A program made the position numbers and the translations under genes. Shown here piece after piece: positions 1 through 6,857 of a DNA stretch of 19,173 nucleotides; position 1 is the stretch's first letter, and each line of letters starts with the position of its first letter. Source of the DNA: an uncultured Devosia sp. (GTDB taxonomy: Bacteria; Pseudomonadota; Alphaproteobacteria; Rhizobiales; Devosiaceae); contig CAKTFF010000007.1 of the NCBI GenBank assembly GCA_934553185.1, positions 1 to 19,173 of the forward strand. Direction: 5' to 3'. The notes under the pieces were generated by a model that ran no database searches, was not told the origin of the DNA, and saw nothing but the letters and a program-made list of their open reading frames with translations.

Positions 1-24
1 TCCTTCCAGTTCTCCAAGCGCTAA
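1..24 (+). CDS. 3' end of an upstream gene (partial)
   Basis: Frame 1 reads S-F-Q-F-S-K-R-stop, and a clear intrinsic terminator follows 23 bases later. This fits the last codons of a plus-strand gene that begins outside the window. Seven residues are too few to name a product. The reading frame is supported only by the nearby terminator. Confidence 0.4.
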   Translation, partial: SFQFSKR

Positions 25-46
25 GCTTCGAATCGCATGGACGAGA

Positions 47-72
47 GGGCCGGAAGACCGGCCCTTTTTCTT
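47..72 (+). terminator. Intrinsic terminator of the upstream gene
   Basis: GGGCCGG, loop AAGA, CCGGCCC forms a perfect 7-bp stem followed directly by TTTTTCTT. It is a textbook rho-independent terminator for the gene ending at 24. A TTG codon at 72 in frame with the next gene lies in its T-tract, which argues against that TTG as a start. Confidence 0.85.
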
Positions 73-98
73 TGTCCGCCATTCCCCAAACACACGAC

Positions 99-728
99 AT
101 GCAAACGCTGGTTACCCGCTTTCACCTGCTGCTTCTGGCCGTCACGCTGGCGACAACAGGCGTTGCCGCGATGCGGATTGCTCCTGACTTCACCTTCCCC
201 GCCCATTGGCACGGGAGCACGCCAGATTGGATCTGGCCGCGAGAGGCGATCCTTGTTGCTCCCCTCGTTCAGCTTGGGTTGCTTACTTTGTTCTTCGGCC
301 TCGGCCGCGCACTGAGCAAGAATCAATACGCCAAGTCCCAGCACATTCTTGATCCGGCACTGACTCTGCCGATGCTGGTCGTGACCGCCACTCAGTTTGG
401 TTTGTTGCTGGCTGGGATCGGCTCCGATCTCGATTTCATCCGCCTGACCGGCTTCGGGCTCGGTTGTGCCCTGTTCGTTTTGGGTGTGGTATTGTTCGGA
501 GCCGAGCGGCACACCTATGCAGGCTTGCGCATGCCTTGGCCCGTCGGGTCCGGCCGGGCGTGGAAGCTGGTACACCGCTCATGTGGCGTCGCTTTCAGCC
601 TCGCCGGTTTCGCGCTGATCGCTTGGTCATGGCTGGATCCAGGATTGGGCCCACTGGTGGTTAGATTCGCAGTAGCTTTGCTGCTCCCGTGCCTTCTCGC
701 AGCGGTGCTAACGCTAACAGTCCGCTAG
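99..728 (+). CDS. SdpI / DUF1648-family integral membrane protein
   Basis: This 209-residue hydrophobic protein has about five or six predicted membrane segments (roughly residues 8-26, 50-70, 88-107, 116-134, 160-178, 186-206). Residues 32-49 (TFPAHWHGSTPDWIWPRE) match the DUF1648 pattern of Pro, His, Gly and Pro-Asp after the first helix. Residues 138-163 match the SdpI signature: a Gly-Leu-Arg-Met-Pro-Trp core, then a Trp and His-Arg-x-x-Gly. In Bacillus, SdpI is an immunity and signalling protein against the toxin SdpC; most proteobacterial relatives have no known role, and no SdpC-like toxin is seen here. The ATG at 99 is preferred; an in-frame TTG at 72 lies within the preceding terminator. 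The gene appears monocistronic, with 166 bases to the next gene. The family call is fairly secure; the function is unknown. Confidence 0.75.
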   Translation: MQTLVTRFHLLLLAVTLATTGVAAMRIAPDFTFPAHWHGSTPDWIWPREAILVAPLVQLGLLTLFFGLGRALSKNQYAKSQHILDPALTLPMLVVTATQFGLLLAGIGSDLDFIRLTGFGLGCALFVLGVVLFGAERHTYAGLRMPWPVGSGRAWKLVHRSCGVAFSLAGFALIAWSWLDPGLGPLVVRFAVALLLPCLLAAVLTLTVR

Positions 729-840
729 CACGAAGAGCCCAAAAAAGCGCTTGAGCGACGCCGATTTTCTCTCGCCGTGCAGGACAACAGAAAGCCATTC
801 GCAGCATGCCGGCGCGTCAGGACCTATGATGTGATCAATC

Positions 841-875
841 GAGAGGCTCGCTGCTCAATTGTTGAGCGCGCTCTC
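841..875 (+). promoter_or_regulatory. Imperfect palindrome in the symporter leader
   Basis: GCTCAA-TTG-TTGAGC (853-867) is a perfect 6-bp inverted repeat, and GAGAG (841-845) can pair with CTCTC (871-875) around it. It lies 20-54 bases before the ATG at 895. It could be an operator or a 5'-leader hairpin. No promoter hexamers could be assigned with confidence in 729-894. Confidence 0.35.
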
Positions 876-894
876 TGGCACTTGCAGGTTCAAC

Positions 895-2271
895 ATGTCT
901 CCCACAACTCTAACGGCCGCACAGGCGCCACGCGCCCCCAAGCCGCTCTACCGCCAGTTCGGCGTCCAGGTGCTTGCCGCCATGGTCGTCGGCCTGATCC
1001 TTGGCTATATCGCCCGGCAGATGGGCCCGGATGCCGCTGGTAACGCCAACTGGCTTGTCCAAACCCTTTCAACCGTGGGCTCGACCTTCGTATCGCTGCT
1101 GCGCGCCTTGGTGCCGGTGCTGGTGTTTACGGCCATCGTCGCCTCCATCGCCAACTTGCGCGAACTCAACAATGCCGCAAGGCTCGTCTGGCAGACCCTG
1201 CTTTGGTTCGCCATCACCGCGCTGATCGCCGTAGCCATCGGCATCGCGTTGGGCCTTATCATTCAGCCAGGCCTCAATGCCACCGTCACTGCGGAGGCCG
1301 CGAGCGCGCCGTCCTCTAGCGGATCATGGCTCGACTTCCTCAAGGGGCTGATCCCGTCCAATATTCTGGGTCTTCAAGCCTCGACGCGCGTCACTGACAG
1401 CGGTGCCACCACCAGTCTCAACTTCAATGTTTTGCAGATTTTGGTGGTCTCCATCGTCGTAGGCATTGCCGCCCTCAAGGTCGGCGCTGCTGCTGATCCA
1501 TTCCTCGCCTTCAACCGCTCCTTCCTCAAGATCGTCCACAAGATCCTGTGGTGGGTCATCCGTCTGACGCCGATCGGCACCATCGGCCTGCTCGGCAATG
1601 CTGTTGCTGTCTATGGCTGGGAGGCGCTGACCCAACTCGGCTGGTACTCCGCCGCCATATATATCGGCCTGGCACTGGTGCTTTTCGTAGTTTATCCAGT
1701 GCTGCTGCAGTCCCACGGGCTCAATCCCGTTCGCTACTTCCAGAGCGCTTGGCCGGCTATCCAGCTTGCCTTTGTGTCGCGTTCCTCGATTGGCACCCTG
1801 CCAGTCACCGAGCGCATCACCGAACAGAACCTGGGCGTGCCGCGCGAATATGCCGCCTTCGCCGTGCCGCTTGGCGCAACCACCAAGATGGATGGTTGTG
1901 CCGCTATCTATCCGGCCATCTCGGCCATCTTCGTGGCTCAGTTCTTCGGCATTTCACTGGGCATCGAACACTACCTGCTGATCGTCTTCGTGTCCGTCAT
2001 CGGCTCGGCTGCAACGGCAGGTTTGACCGGTGCGACAGTAATGCTGACTCTGACGCTGTCCACCCTAGGCCTGCCGCTGGAAGGGGTCGGGCTGCTGCTC
2101 GCCGTTGATCCGATCCTCGACATGGGCCGTACGGCCGTCAACGTGGCCGGCCAGGCCTTAGTGCCCACCATCGTTGCCAAGCGCCAGGGCATCCTCAACC
2201 AGGCTGTTTATGACCGTGGCGAGAGCATCGAAGCGCTTGATGCGGATGTGGGTTCCGTGCCCGCGCACTAA
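895..2271 (+). CDS. Dicarboxylate/amino acid:cation symporter (DAACS) family transporter
   Basis: This 458-residue inner-membrane carrier belongs to the GltP/DctA/GltPh family, which normally moves C4-dicarboxylates or acidic amino acids with Na+ or H+. Visible landmarks are the HP1 serine-rich motif variant S-R-S-S-I-G-T-L-P (295-303), the TM7 motif region G-A-T-T-K-M-D-G-C (327-335) and the TM8 motif D-M-G-R-T-A-V-N-V-A-G-Q (409-420). The substrate-binding Arg (R412, equivalent to GltPh R397) and the TM8 Asn (N416) are kept. The family NMDGT motif is instead KMDGC, and the Na+-ligand Asp of TM8 (GltPh D405) is Gln here, so cation coupling may differ. The ATG at 895 is chosen because it begins the usual N-terminal region; a TTG at 859 lies in the palindromic leader, and no strong SD precedes either. 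The gene is single, with its own terminator after it. Family assignment is strong; substrate is unknown. Confidence 0.88.
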   Translation: MSPTTLTAAQAPRAPKPLYRQFGVQVLAAMVVGLILGYIARQMGPDAAGNANWLVQTLSTVGSTFVSLLRALVPVLVFTAIVASIANLRELNNAARLVWQTLLWFAITALIAVAIGIALGLIIQPGLNATVTAEAASAPSSSGSWLDFLKGLIPSNILGLQASTRVTDSGATTSLNFNVLQILVVSIVVGIAALKVGAAADPFLAFNRSFLKIVHKILWWVIRLTPIGTIGLLGNAVAVYGWEALTQLGWYSAAIYIGLALVLFVVYPVLLQSHGLNPVRYFQSAWPAIQLAFVSRSSIGTLPVTERITEQNLGVPREYAAFAVPLGATTKMDGCAAIYPAISAIFVAQFFGISLGIEHYLLIVFVSVIGSAATAGLTGATVMLTLTLSTLGLPLEGVGLLLAVDPILDMGRTAVNVAGQALVPTIVAKRQGILNQAVYDRGESIEALDADVGSVPAH

Positions 2272-2296
2272 AGCTGGCCACTGCGGCTAAGGAGAG

Positions 2297-2323
2297 GGGA
2301 GGCGAAAGCCTCCCTTTCTCTTT
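2297..2323 (+). terminator. Intrinsic terminator after the symporter gene
   Basis: GGGAGGC, loop GAAA, GCCTCCC is a perfect 7-bp stem followed by TTTCTCTTT. It starts 26 bases after the symporter stop codon. Confidence 0.85.
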
Positions 2324-2400
2324 GCACCCTGTCAGGCGACTGATGCCACACTTTGTCAGCAGAACATGGCACCACAGTTCGGTAACACGGGAGTTTTATC

Positions 2401-2760
2401 ATGCTTGATCACATCGGCCTGCGCACCACTCAATTCGACGCTTTGTTCGCCTTCTACAAGGCTTCGCTTGAGCCTCTCGGCTATGCCGTGATGATGCAAT
2501 ATCCAAACACTGCTGGCTTCGGTCGGGAGTACCCAGACTTCTGGATTGGCGCCGATGAAAAAGCCGGCTCCAATATCCACCTAGCCTTCAAAGCGAGTGA
2601 GCGGTCTGTTGTCGACGCTTTCTACGCTGCTGCACTGGCCAATGGCGGCACAGATAACGGTGCACCCGGCCTGCGCGATTATGCGCCGAACTACTATGCA
2701 GCCTTTGTTCTGGATCCGGACGGCAACAATCTCGAAATCGTTTGCATGGCAGAAGGCTAA
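2401..2760 (+). CDS. VOC-family (glyoxalase/dioxygenase fold) protein
   Basis: This 119-residue single-domain protein of the vicinal oxygen chelate fold begins M-L-D-H-I-G-L, placing the first metal ligand at His4. His60 (S-N-I-H-L-A-F) and Glu112 (D-P-D-G-N-N-L-E) fill the second and final ligand positions. The segment D-P-D-G-N-N-L-E-I-V is the classic C-terminal beta-strand motif. Members include glyoxalase I, extradiol dioxygenases, bleomycin-resistance and fosfomycin-resistance proteins. This sequence most resembles the generic 'VOC family protein' group, and no specific substrate can be given. A good SD (GGGAG, about 2389-2393) lies 7 bases before the ATG. The gene is convergent with the glycosyltransferase; only 5 bases separate the two stop codons, leaving no room for a terminator between them. 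Confidence 0.82.
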   Translation: MLDHIGLRTTQFDALFAFYKASLEPLGYAVMMQYPNTAGFGREYPDFWIGADEKAGSNIHLAFKASERSVVDAFYAAALANGGTDNGAPGLRDYAPNYYAAFVLDPDGNNLEIVCMAEG

Positions 2761-2765
2761 GCCCC

Positions 2766-4082
2766 TTAGCTGACGAGCTTGAGCGGTACCTTGATCTTGC
2801 GCGCCTTCTTGGCTTTGGGCAGGCGGGGAACATAGTTCTCCAGCACGCGCTCGATCACCTTCATGGCCTTCTCAGTGCCGTCCTCGCCATGCAATTGTTC
2901 AGCAATATCGCCCGCATTGCGCCGATACGTCTCGTTCGTCGAAAGATCGGCCAGCGCACCGGCCAGGATCTCGGATGTCAGCTTCCGCAGGCGAACAGGC
3001 TTGGGCCCGCAGCCCAACTCGAACACGCGCCGCCCCCAATAGGGCTGGTCAACGGTCTGCGGCACCACAAAGGTCGGACGACCCAGATGCAGTCCCGCTG
3101 ACGTGGTGCCTGCACCACCGTGATGCACAACGGCCGAGACATACTTGAACAGCTTGTCGTGCGGCGCCTTCTCGATCGCAAAGATCGAGTCAGGCAGGTC
3201 ATGCGGGTTGATGCCGCCCCAGCCACGCGCCACCACGGCCCGTCCGCCCCACATGCCAACCGCTTCCTTGAGAATGCGGGTATTGCGCTCGGCACCGAAA
3301 GGCATGGAGCCAAAACCGATATAGACCGGGGCCTCGCCCTCGGACAAGAAGCGCTGAAATTCGGGCGACGGCTGCCAGTCCGTGCGATCCTTGAGGTTCC
3401 AATAGCCGGTGACGATCGCGCTCTTAGGCCAATCGCGTGGGCGCGGCGATACGGCCGTGGAATAGGGGTAGAGCGTGGTGAGGAAGGTGCCGTCGGTATT
3501 GCGGAAGAAGCCGCCCTTTTTGCGCGCATCCAGCCCCATCAATTCCCGACGCAGCTTGTTGCGCGGCAGGTTGTAATAGATTTGCTGCACCGTCATCGCC
3601 GTGTAGCTAAGCTTGTTGAAGGCCGGTCCGAAATCGGCGCCATAATACATGCAGAGCGGAAATTCGCTGGTCGAATTGAGGGGCTGCAGCGCAACCATGA
3701 CAGCGGGAATATGCAGCGCCTCGGCGATGTCGATGCCGAAACTCGTGTTCATGTTGAGAATCAGCATGTCAGCGCCCTGGCACATGTTCCAGGCGTGCCG
3801 GGCGGCCGTATCGACGATTTGCTGACCCTGGCGGAGAAGGGAAGGGCCGTTGATGAGCATGGACTGGCTCATCGCATTTTCGAAGCGCTGCTGGGTCAAA
3901 AACCCCTGGATCGATGGTCCCAGCGTGTGGAACTCTATGCCGTAACCCTCGACCATGCCTTGAAATTCTTCGGATGCGCCGAGAATAACAGAGTAGCCGC
4001 GTTCCTTGAGCGCAATGGCCAAGGCAAGATAGGGTTGAACGTCGCCTTGCGTGCCGATCGTGACAAGGGCAATGCGCTTCAA
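2766..4082 (-). CDS. Glycosyltransferase family 1, sterol/UDP-glycosyltransferase-like (GT-B)
   Basis: This 438-residue GT-B enzyme likely transfers a sugar from a nucleotide donor to a lipid or other hydrophobic acceptor. The N-terminal glycine loop G-T-Q-G-D-V-Q-P (10-17) is typical of the GT28/sterol 3-beta-glucosyltransferase (UGT51/UGT52) type N-domain. The C-domain has G-F-G-S-M (256-260) and the donor-site block H-H-G-G-A-G-T-T (320-327), followed by P-Q-T-V-D-Q-P-Y-W-G (341-350), where the Asp-Gln pair contacts the sugar. The tail (419-435) is strongly basic (K-A-K-K-A-R-K-I-K), which may promote membrane contact. There is no signal peptide, so it is probably cytosolic or peripheral. 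The start is TTG: an in-frame TGA lies two codons upstream, no in-frame ATG is available, and GAGG sits 9 bases before the TTG. It could act on hopanoids, carotenoids or diacylglycerol; this cannot be decided from sequence. Confidence 0.85.
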   Translation of the reverse strand: MKRIALVTIGTQGDVQPYLALAIALKERGYSVILGASEEFQGMVEGYGIEFHTLGPSIQGFLTQQRFENAMSQSMLINGPSLLRQGQQIVDTAARHAWNMCQGADMLILNMNTSFGIDIAEALHIPAVMVALQPLNSTSEFPLCMYYGADFGPAFNKLSYTAMTVQQIYYNLPRNKLRRELMGLDARKKGGFFRNTDGTFLTTLYPYSTAVSPRPRDWPKSAIVTGYWNLKDRTDWQPSPEFQRFLSEGEAPVYIGFGSMPFGAERNTRILKEAVGMWGGRAVVARGWGGINPHDLPDSIFAIEKAPHDKLFKYVSAVVHHGGAGTTSAGLHLGRPTFVVPQTVDQPYWGRRVFELGCGPKPVRLRKLTSEILAGALADLSTNETYRRNAGDIAEQLHGEDGTEKAMKVIERVLENYVPRLPKAKKARKIKVPLKLVS

Positions 4083-4091
4083 AATTCAAAA

Positions 4092-4095
4092 CCTC
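4092..4095 (-). promoter_or_regulatory. SD sequence that fixes the TTG start of the glycosyltransferase
   Basis: On the minus strand the leader reads AGGATGAGG, 9 bases, then TTG. An in-frame TGA two codons upstream closes the frame, so GAGG plus TTG is the only good initiation signal (ATT between them is an unlikely alternative). An out-of-frame ATG at 4097 opens a three-codon ORF (Met-Arg-Phe-stop) overlapping this SD. Confidence 0.65.
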
Positions 4096-4222
4096 ATCCT
4101 ACGCCGCTCACATCGACCAAGGTCGGCGTCCTCCGAACCATTTACAATAGCCCGTCGAGGATTTATGAACGGCCGTCTTTAGCTGATTTCCTTACAAAAA
4201 TCGCATCTGAAGGGCAAGGGAC

Positions 4223-4318
4223 ATGCAGTCTCTGTACACTGTTGCTACGGTTGGAGCCTTGCTCGCCACGGGCGCAGTGATCGCGGCTGCCGCAAGCGCA
4301 GCGGCAAACGCCCGCTAG
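4223..4318 (+). CDS. Small Ala-rich hydrophobic peptide (31 aa), possible leader peptide
   Basis: ATG at 4223 opens a 31-codon ORF ending in TAG at 4316-4318, preceded by a purine-rich SD-like AAGGG. The peptide begins M-Q-S-L-Y-T-V and runs into a hydrophobic stretch. Eight of its last twelve codons encode Ala (I-A-A-A-A-S-A-A-A-N-A-R). It has the shape of a single small membrane helix or a signal-peptide-like segment. Its stop overlaps the start of a 10-bp hairpin, and the next gene is an alanine-type aminotransferase, so a leader-peptide role is possible. Equally it may be a small membrane protein or not translated at all. I do not recognise a family. Confidence 0.4.
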   Translation: MQSLYTVATVGALLATGAVIAAAASAAANAR

Positions 4319-4379
4319 CTCTTCCCGCGTGGCCCACAAGAGGCCGGGAAGAGCCGAACACGAGACCGGCCCTTGGGCC
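4318..4379 (+). promoter_or_regulatory. Candidate structured RNA leader: 10-bp hairpin with possible pseudoknot
   Basis: GCTCTTCCCG (4318-4327) and CGGGAAGAGC (4345-4354) form a perfect 10-bp stem with a 17-base loop. Within the loop GGCCCA (4331-4336) is complementary to TGGGCC (4374-4379) downstream, which would give an H-type pseudoknot; alternatively GGCC at 4368-4371 pairs with GGCC at 4376-4379. No T-tract follows, so it is not a normal intrinsic terminator. Further short inverted repeats (GGTCC 4465-4469 / GGACC 4476-4480) lie just before the aminotransferase SD. The structure is seen; a regulatory role is inference. Confidence 0.4.
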
Positions 4380-4492
4380 TTAACCCGTTCACAACCATAA
4401 TTCCGCGATAATCGGCGCCTCAAACATGTGGCGCAGCGCCGGTGAGCGCATCGCGATCAGCCCAGGTCCGTCCGAGGACCGCCGAGGAAATC

Positions 4493-5707
4493 ATGAGCGA
4501 CGAATTCCACCGCATCCGCCGTCTTCCCCCTTATGTCTTTGCCCATATTGATCCGATCAAGGCTAAGGCACGCGCCGAAGGCGTCGACATCATCGACCTG
4601 GGCATGGGCAATCCCGACATGCCGACGCCCGATCATATCGTCAGCAAGCTGCAGGAAACGGTGAAGGACCCGCGCACCCACCGCTACTCGACCTCTCGTG
4701 GTATTCCTGGTCTACGCAAGGCTCAGGCGAGCTATTATGGGCGCCGTTTCGGCGTGAAGCTCAATCCCGATACCCAAGTCGTGGCGACCCTTGGCTCTAA
4801 GGAAGGTTTCGCCAACATGGCGTCAGCCATCACGGCGCCGGGCGACGTGGTTCTGGTGCCCAACCCGACCTATCCCATTCATTCCTTTGGCTTCATCATG
4901 AGCGGCGGTGTTGTCCGTTCCATGCCCGCCGACCCCAACGAAGACTTCATGCGCTCGCTCGACCGGGCCGTCCGGCACTCGATCCCGAAGCCGATTGCGC
5001 TGGTGCTGAACTACCCGGCTAACCCGACGGCCTATACCGCTGATCTCGATTTCTACACCGAAGTCGTCAAATATTGCCGCGAGCACGACATCTTCATCCT
5101 CTCGGACCTTGCCTATAGCGAGATCTATTTCGACGAAGATGCGCCCCCGCCATCGGTGCTCCAGGTGCCGGGTGCGATCGATATATCTGTGGAGTTCACC
5201 TCCATGAGCAAGACCTATTCCATGCCGGGGTGGCGTGTTGGTTTCGCCGTGGGCAACGAACGCCTGATCGCGGCACTGGCGCGGGTAAAATCCTATCTCG
5301 ATTATGGCGCCTTCACGCCCATTCAGGTCGCGGCGACTGCAGCGTTGAACGGTTCCGACGACGTGATCGAAGAAGTCCGCAAGGTTTATAAGCACCGCCG
5401 CGACGTCCTGGTGGAGAGCTTTGGCCGTTCCGGCTGGGACATTCCGGTCCCCAAGGCAACCATGTTTGCCTGGGCGCCGATCCCAGCACAGTTCGCCCAT
5501 CTGGGCTCGCTCGAATTTGCCAAGCTGCTGATCCGCGAAACCGGCGTCGGCGTTGCGCCAGGTGTTGGGTTTGGGGAATATGGCGACCAATATATCCGGC
5601 TGGCATTTGTCGAAAACGAGCAGCGCATTCGCCAGGCCGCTCGCAACGTCAAGAAACTGCTCGGCTCCAAGGCGGGCGCCGGCAACGTCGTTCCGCTGGC
5701 CGGGTAA
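4493..5707 (+). CDS. alaC: Class I/II PLP aminotransferase, AlaC-like (often named LL-diaminopimelate aminotransferase)
   Basis: This 404-residue fold-type I aminotransferase very likely interconverts pyruvate/glutamate and alanine/2-oxoglutarate, as E. coli AlaC does. Alphaproteobacterial homologues are also annotated as LL-diaminopimelate or methionine-type aminotransferases. The opening R-L-P-P-Y-V-F-A and the G-M-G-N-P-D-M-P-T-P motif define this subfamily. N-Y-P-A-N-P-T binds substrate carboxylate, D-L-A-Y-S-E-I-Y supplies the pyridine-nitrogen Asp, and S-M-S-K-T-Y-S-M-P-G-W-R carries the Schiff-base lysine, K240. The length is normal. The start is the ATG at 4493 with SD GAGGAA a few bases before it; a GTG at 4442 is in frame but has no SD. 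In related genomes I recall this gene directly followed by hom; here a binding-protein gene intervenes. Enzyme family is secure, exact amino acid less so. Confidence 0.88.
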   Translation: MSDEFHRIRRLPPYVFAHIDPIKAKARAEGVDIIDLGMGNPDMPTPDHIVSKLQETVKDPRTHRYSTSRGIPGLRKAQASYYGRRFGVKLNPDTQVVATLGSKEGFANMASAITAPGDVVLVPNPTYPIHSFGFIMSGGVVRSMPADPNEDFMRSLDRAVRHSIPKPIALVLNYPANPTAYTADLDFYTEVVKYCREHDIFILSDLAYSEIYFDEDAPPPSVLQVPGAIDISVEFTSMSKTYSMPGWRVGFAVGNERLIAALARVKSYLDYGAFTPIQVAATAALNGSDDVIEEVRKVYKHRRDVLVESFGRSGWDIPVPKATMFAWAPIPAQFAHLGSLEFAKLLIRETGVGVAPGVGFGEYGDQYIRLAFVENEQRIRQAARNVKKLLGSKAGAGNVVPLAG

Positions 5708-5721
5708 ACCGGCGACACCAC

Positions 5722-5749
5722 AGCACCTTCCCCTGAAGGGGAGGGTGCT
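5722..5749 (+). repeat. 12-bp stem palindrome after the aminotransferase gene
   Basis: AGCACCTTCCCC, loop TGAA, GGGGAGGGTGCT forms a 12-bp stem with one G-T pair. It lies 15 bases after the stop. Without a T-tract it is a weak terminator, but the CTTCCCC/GGGGAGG core resembles the short dispersed palindromes common in intergenic DNA of Hyphomicrobiales. It may stop or stabilise the upstream transcript and so isolates the next gene. Confidence 0.5.
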
Positions 5750-5761
5750 CCAACAAATTAC

Positions 5762-5790
5762 ATGACACAGCTACTCACCTTTTGTATGGA
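5762..5790 (+). promoter_or_regulatory. Putative promoter with RirA-like iron-responsive operator (TGA-N9-TCA)
   Basis: TGACACAGCTACTCA at 5763-5777 fits the TGA-N9-TCA consensus reported for RirA iron-responsive operators in rhizobia. It overlaps a -35-like ATGACA (5762-5767), 17 bases before a weak -10-like TATGGA (5785-5790), and ends 39 bases before the ATG of a siderophore-binding protein gene. Six fixed positions occur by chance about once per 4 kb, so location is the main support. A second element of the same form precedes the other binding-protein gene. Confidence 0.45.
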
Positions 5791-5816
5791 GAGCCACCTC
5801 CACTCACAGGTGCGTC

Positions 5817-6785
5817 ATGCCAAAGCTTCTCCCCGCTCTATTCGCCGCAGCCACGCTGGCCTTTTCGGCAACCGCGATCGCACAAGAATTTCCTGTCACG
5901 ATCCCGCATGCCTTTGGTGAAACCACCATTGAGGCCAAGCCGGAGCGGATCGTCACCCTCGGCTGGGCATCGCAGGATGCCGTTCTGGCGCTCGGCGAAA
6001 TTCCGGTCGGCATTCCCTATTTCAGCTATGGCGGCGACGAAAATGGCGCCTTGGGCTGGGACAGGGACGCTGTCGCCGCTCTCGGGGGCGAGTTTCCGAC
6101 CATTCTGCCCAACACCACCGATGTGCCAGTCGAGGCAATCGCCGCGCTGCATCCGGACTTGATCATTGCTGTTTATTCGGGGCTAACCGAGGATGAATAC
6201 GCTGTCCTGAGCGGCATAGCGCCCGTGGTCGCCTACCCGGAAGTCCCCTGGAGCACCTCGTGGCAGGAGGTGATTACGACAACCGGCACGGCGATGGGCA
6301 AGGCTGACGATGCCCAAAGCCTGGTCGCCGAACTTGAGCAGTTCATGGTCGACGAGACCGCCAAATATCCCGAAGTGCAGGGTACCACCTTTGCCGGTAT
6401 CGCGGAGTTCAGCGGCGAAGTTGCCGTCTATGCCGGGCTCGACCCACGCATGAGCTTTCTGGAAGACCTCGGCATGGTTCTGGCGCCCAGCGTCACCGAA
6501 CTGGCTCAGGGTCAAACCTTCTACTATTCGCTGAGCTACGAAAATCTGGAGAAGCTGAGCAGCGACATCCTGATCTCCTATGCGGAAACCCCTGAGGCCG
6601 ACGCAGCCTTCTTTGCCAACCCAATCGTCGGCGTGCAGCCCCAGGTTCAGGCTGGCGCCGTCGCCCATGTTGTCGGCGCCGACCTGATCAACTCGGTTTC
6701 GCCACCAACGGCTCTGTCGATCAAGTGGGGGTTCCCGCAATACATCAAGCTGATTGCCGACGCTGCACGGGCAGCCGGCAAGTAA
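5817..6785 (+). CDS. Iron-siderophore ABC transporter periplasmic binding protein (solo)
   Basis: This 322-residue class III (FecB/FepB/BtuF-type) substrate-binding protein would deliver a ferric-siderophore or similar iron chelate to an inner-membrane FecCD-type permease. The N-terminus is a Sec signal peptide (M-P-K-L-L-P-A-L-F...A-T-A-I-A), probably cut after residue 22; there is no lipobox Cys. The entry strand A-K-P-E-R-I-V-T-L-G-W (about 40-50) and the A-A-L-H-P-D-L-I-I-A block are family hallmarks. The G-G-D-E-N-G-A region recalls actinobacterial iron-siderophore binding proteins, but I cannot test transfer by eye. No permease or ATPase is adjacent; the nearest partners are the complete system at 13593-17461. 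It sits between the aminotransferase and hom, isolated by hairpins on both sides, and has its own putative iron-responsive operator. Confidence 0.85.
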   Translation: MPKLLPALFAAATLAFSATAIAQEFPVTIPHAFGETTIEAKPERIVTLGWASQDAVLALGEIPVGIPYFSYGGDENGALGWDRDAVAALGGEFPTILPNTTDVPVEAIAALHPDLIIAVYSGLTEDEYAVLSGIAPVVAYPEVPWSTSWQEVITTTGTAMGKADDAQSLVAELEQFMVDETAKYPEVQGTTFAGIAEFSGEVAVYAGLDPRMSFLEDLGMVLAPSVTELAQGQTFYYSLSYENLEKLSSDILISYAETPEADAAFFANPIVGVQPQVQAGAVAHVVGADLINSVSPPTALSIKWGFPQYIKLIADAARAAGK

Positions 6786-6791
6786 AGCGAT

Positions 6792-6811
6792 GGGCGGCAG
6801 TGATGCCGCCC
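6792..6811 (+). terminator. Hairpin terminator candidate after the solo binding protein
   Basis: GGGCGGC, loop AGTGAT, GCCGCCC is a perfect 7-bp stem 6 bases after the stop codon. No real T-tract follows, only TGACTCCTATTG, so termination may be partial. Confidence 0.55.
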
Positions 6812-6857
6812 TGACTCCTATTGACGCCTAGGCACAATCCTATGCAGATGGCGCCCC

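Noticed and set aside
72..98. TTG start at 72 for the SdpI-like gene
   Set aside because: It falls in the T-tract of the upstream terminator; the ATG at 99 begins directly at the first membrane segment.
3120..4280. Open frame of 386 codons antisense to the glycosyltransferase
   Set aside because: The sense strand encodes a clear GT-B enzyme with intact motifs; the antisense product shows no family features.
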